A stretch of DNA of 16,754 nucleotides from contig CAAFJI010000117.1 of NCBI GenBank assembly GCA_900763175.1, positions 1-16,754 of the forward strand, read 5' to 3'. Below the pieces are notes generated by a model. It was given only the letters and a program-made list of their open reading frames with translations, was not told where the DNA came from and did not search any database. Below are positions 14,880 to 16,754 of this stretch, piece after piece (position 1 is the first letter of the stretch; each line of letters opens with the position of its first letter). This DNA is from Lachnospiraceae bacterium (GTDB lineage: Bacteria; Bacillota; Clostridia; Lachnospirales; Lachnospiraceae). The position numbers and the translations under genes were made by a program.

Positions 14880-14907
14880 AGCATAGGCAGATGAAGGAAA
14901 AATACAA
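14880..14907 (-). promoter_or_regulatory. Possible glgP promoter
   Basis: On the minus strand TTGTAT (14907-14902) and TATGCT (14885-14880) are 16 bases apart, about 50 bases before the glgP ATG. The -10 box is only a partial match. An alternative -10, TAATAT preceded by TGC, lies a few bases further on. Confidence 0.35.
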
Positions 14908-14922
14908 CAAAACTGTTCTGTT
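14906..14922. repeat. Imperfect palindrome between araC and glgP
   Basis: On the minus strand AACAGAAC-A-GTTTTGTT is an inverted repeat with seven Watson-Crick pairs and one G-T pair. It overlaps the stop codon of the AraC-family gene and touches the candidate -35 box of glgP. It could be an operator, or with the following T-rich stretch a weak terminator; sequence does not decide. Confidence 0.4.
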
Positions 14923-15817
14923 ATGACATTTTTTTGCGGAATTTGTGAGGGGACAGCTGGTTGGCCTCCTGAAATTTTTTTATAAAATAGCTTGTATTGT
15001 TAAAGCCTACGTCCAGTGCAATGTCTGTCACGGAGGCATCTGAGTGGAGAAGCAGGGATTTCGCCTTTTCAAGCCTGTAGTCATTCAGGTAGGAAGCAGC
15101 TGTCTTTCCTGTATATTGTTTGAAAAGCTTCATAAAATAATACTCGCTGTAATTGGAAAGTGCTGACAGTTCTTTTACAGAGAGCGGTTCCTGATAATGG
15201 GCATCGATGTAGTCCAGTACTTTTTTTATAGATGCAAGATTCCTGTTTTGTTCTGCATCTGTAGTAATAATGTAATTTCCAGAAAGCATTTCATAGAAAA
15301 GTCCGTAAAAAAGGCTTTTCAGCTTTACATAATAGAAAGAAGGCTTTTCCCTGTGGCACTTGTGTATTTCGCAGAAAAGGTGAAAAATATTCTGGTAGTT
15401 TTCATCAGAACGGGTAATCAAATGAGTGAACTCGGCCTTGTTTTCAATAAGACGGGAAATCAGCTGTTCCTGACAGAGGTCACCGGCTGGGCCTGCAAGA
15501 AAGCTGAGGTCAAATACAACACTTCTGTAAAAAAGGGTATGCCGGGAATCGGATTTAATACCGTGAAGAACACCGCTGTTTACAATGAGCAGATCCCCTT
15601 CTTTCAGACGGAGTGTTTCACGGTTAAGTCTTGCAAGACCACTTCCCTGGTCGATACATATGATCTCCATTTCCTTATGCCAGTGGTTGTAAAGAGAACG
15701 GAAAATCACACAATTATCTGTATAGGTTTCAACCGGAAGCTCGAAAGAACCATGGGTTTCCAGTTCTTTCATAGTTTCATCTACATTAGGAAAAATAACA
15801 GGTTTACTGTCTGCCAT
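14921..15817 (-). CDS. AraC-family transcriptional regulator with cupin sensor domain
   Basis: The 298-residue protein has an N-terminal cupin-like sensor domain (about 35-110; HWHKEMEI and the GDLLIVNSGVLHGI strand are typical) and a C-terminal AraC DNA-binding domain with two helix-turn-helix units (about 212-233 and 262-282), ending in the LSPHKFR signature. Such regulators usually sense a sugar or related small molecule. AGGAG (15828-15824) lies six bases before the ATG, and a near-consensus promoter lies further upstream. It stands 91 bases before glgP on the same strand, so glgP is a candidate target or read-through partner, but adjacency is the only evidence. The inducer is unknown. 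Confidence 0.9.
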   Translation of the reverse strand: MADSKPVIFPNVDETMKELETHGSFELPVETYTDNCVIFRSLYNHWHKEMEIICIDQGSGLARLNRETLRLKEGDLLIVNSGVLHGIKSDSRHTLFYRSVVFDLSFLAGPAGDLCQEQLISRLIENKAEFTHLITRSDENYQNIFHLFCEIHKCHREKPSFYYVKLKSLFYGLFYEMLSGNYIITTDAEQNRNLASIKKVLDYIDAHYQEPLSVKELSALSNYSEYYFMKLFKQYTGKTAASYLNDYRLEKAKSLLLHSDASVTDIALDVGFNNTSYFIKKFQEANQLSPHKFRKKMS

Positions 15818-15849
15818 AGGAATCTCCTTTCTGGAAAATGATTATCTTC

Positions 15850-15878
15850 ATTATACGTTACCCCGGAAAATGGTGCAA
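15850..15878 (-). promoter_or_regulatory. Sigma-A promoter of the AraC-family gene
   Basis: On the minus strand TTGCAC (15878-15873) and a perfect TATAAT (15855-15850) are 17 bases apart. The promoter points at the AraC-family gene and is back to back with the promoter at 15908-15936. Confidence 0.8.
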
Positions 15879-15907
15879 GAAAAACAACTCTGTCAGGCAG
15901 AAGACTA

Positions 15908-15936
15908 TTGGAAAAGAGGAAACCCTGGTTTATAAT
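15908..15936 (+). promoter_or_regulatory. Sigma-A promoter of the YgjP-like gene
   Basis: TTGGAA (15908-15913) and a perfect TATAAT (15931-15936) are 17 bases apart. Transcription should start near 15943, right at the ribosome binding site AAGGAGG (15944-15950), which leaves a very short leader of about 16 bases. Confidence 0.78.
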
Positions 15937-15958
15937 TGGATAAAAGGAGGATTCTATT

Positions 15959-16528
15959 TTGAACATTGATTTTAAAGAAATTTCCTACGAGATCATACGA
16001 AGCAAACGCAAAACAATGAGTTTGGAAATCAAAGCAGATGGCAGGGTGGTCGTGCGTGCGCCACTTCGGCTTTCCATGGCCAGAATCCGAAGATTTGTAC
16101 AGGAAAAAGAGGGATGGATTGCGAAAAACCTGGAGAAGATAGAGGCAAGAAGAGAGGGCCTGGAAGTGATACCGAAGCTTTCAGCAGAAAAGAAAGAGAT
16201 GCTGCAAAAAGAGGCGTACAGGGTGTTTCCGGAACGAGTTTCCTATTATGCAGGGGAAATAGGTGTTGATTATGGAAGAATTACGATTCGGCAGCAGAAA
16301 ACCAGGTGGGGAAGCTGTACTTCTGAGGGAAACCTGAATTTTAACTGGCTTCTGATGCTGGCACCGCCCAAAATCCTGGATTATGTTGTGGTGCATGAGC
16401 TTTGCCACCGAAAAGAAATGAATCATTCTGCGGTATTCTGGCGGGAAGTGGAACATATTTTACCGGATTATCGGGAACGGAAAAAATGGTTAAAGGACAA
16501 TGGCTGGTATTTAATGGAGGAGAGGTAA
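15959..16528 (+). CDS. YgjP-like (DUF45) M48/SprT-type zinc metallopeptidase
   Basis: The 189-residue protein belongs to the YgjP-like family. The zinc site is HELCH at 146-150 with His156 as probable third ligand (RKEMNHSAVFW), preceded by the family signature QKTRWGSC (113-120). The N-terminal part is the usual beta-rich DUF45 segment (SKRKTMSLEIKADGRVVVRAP). No signal peptide or membrane helix is seen, so it is cytoplasmic. Its cellular role is not established; some relatives have been annotated as UTP pyrophosphatase. Translation starts at TTG 15959, eight bases after AAGGAGG, with no alternative ATG that keeps the conserved N-terminus. It has its own promoter. Confidence 0.88.
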   Translation: MNIDFKEISYEIIRSKRKTMSLEIKADGRVVVRAPLRLSMARIRRFVQEKEGWIAKNLEKIEARREGLEVIPKLSAEKKEMLQKEAYRVFPERVSYYAGEIGVDYGRITIRQQKTRWGSCTSEGNLNFNWLLMLAPPKILDYVVVHELCHRKEMNHSAVFWREVEHILPDYRERKKWLKDNGWYLMEER

Positions 16529-16587
16529 TACGGGAACCGGGATTTGATGGTGAATATGGAAGCATTCATATGTTTGGAGAGAAATGA
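16486..16587 (+). pseudogene. Possible remnant of a protein C-terminus, out of frame with the YgjP-like gene
   Basis: This 33-codon reading frame overlaps the last 43 bases of the YgjP-like gene in another frame and runs past it. It ends in VIREPGFDGEYGSIHMFGEK. The PGFDGEYG.I.F pattern recalls, from memory, the C-terminal tail of PHP-domain endonuclease-Q-like proteins. Its TGA overlaps the next ATG as ATGA, a usual operon junction. It may be the leftover end of a deleted gene, or chance; no ribosome binding site supports expression. Confidence 0.3.
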
Positions 16588-16754
16588 AAATGGAAAAAAT
16601 AGGAATTATATCAGATACACATGGGCTTTTGCGGCCAGAAGTGAAGGAAATATTAAAGGCTTGTAAGTACATTTTTCATGGGGGAGACGTAGATCGTCCA
16701 GAACTTTTGGATGAACTCCGCACTATGGGATTTCTATATGTTGTCCGTGGAAAT
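16584..16754 (+). CDS. YfcE/MJ0936-like metallophosphoesterase, N-terminal part
   Basis: Fifty-seven codons are present before the window ends. The N-terminus MKMEKIGIISDTHGLLRPEV shows the first metal-binding motif (Asp11, His13); HGGDVD follows with Asp35, and the visible end VVRGN is the start of the third motif (Asn57, usually GNCD). These place it in the calcineurin-like phosphoesterase family of YfcE, about 160-180 residues when complete. GGAGAG at 16576-16581 precedes two in-frame ATGs (16584 and 16590); either could be used. It follows the YgjP-like gene by 55 bases and is probably co-transcribed. Confidence 0.85.
   Translation, partial: MKMEKIGIISDTHGLLRPEVKEILKACKYIFHGGDVDRPELLDELRTMGFLYVVRGN

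Noticed and set aside
15197..15841. A 214-codon plus-strand frame opposite the AraC-family gene
   Set aside because: The minus strand encodes a complete cupin/AraC regulator with a ribosome binding site and promoter; this is its shadow.
1..16754. CRISPR arrays, insertion sequences, tRNA or rRNA genes, prophage or defence genes
   Set aside because: No spaced direct repeats, transposase motifs, terminal inverted repeats or RNA gene signatures were found by eye; the region looks like stable core chromosome.

Overview
The window reads as chromosomal DNA from a Gram-positive anaerobe of the class Clostridia, most likely family Lachnospiraceae. This rests on the moderately AT-rich sequence, strong AGGAGG-type ribosome binding sites, use of FabK instead of FabI as enoyl-ACP reductase, a FabT-type regulator, and the style of the glycogen phosphorylase and AraC genes. 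Genus cannot be settled from the sequence alone.

Positions 76-9186 hold one tight plus-strand operon for type II fatty acid synthesis: fabH, acpP, fabK, fabD, fabG, fabF, accB, fabZ, accC and a fused accD-accA gene. Gaps are 0-42 bases, and three junctions overlap (fabK/fabD, fabG/fabF, accC/accDA). AccB, AccC and AccDA make malonyl-CoA. FabD loads it on ACP. FabH starts chains from acetyl- or branched acyl-CoA. FabF, FabG, FabZ and FabK run the elongation cycle. All catalytic residues I checked are present. No fabI, fabA or fabM is seen. The order matches the streptococcal cluster, except that accD and accA are one gene and the MarR regulator fabT (9312-9749) lies at the 3' end. fabT has its own promoter, and a near-perfect 17-bp palindrome covers that promoter's -10/start site.

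Positions 9750-9987 are a gene-free leader. It precedes a two-gene ABC importer unit on the plus strand: a NitT/TauT/NMT1-like binding protein that lacks a lipobox cysteine (9988-11031) and an SsuC-like permease (11006-11773). No ATPase gene follows. The unit runs straight into the convergent endonuclease III gene nth (12425-11790, minus), which has a good promoter upstream.

glgP (14829-12571, minus) encodes a glycogen/maltodextrin phosphorylase and ends at a strong terminator hairpin. Upstream of it and in the same direction is a cupin/AraC-family regulator (15817-14921). A short divergent region with two near-consensus promoters separates this regulator from a plus-strand YgjP-like zinc metallopeptidase (15959-16528). 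The window ends inside a YfcE-like phosphodiesterase (from 16584). Between these last two, a short out-of-frame ORF looks like the tail of another protein.

Most of the window is well-understood core metabolism; I do not see a new defence or mobile system. The points worth following up are the AccD-AccA fusion, the fabT operator and position, the ATPase-less and non-lipoprotein importer pair, and the possible gene remnant near the right end.
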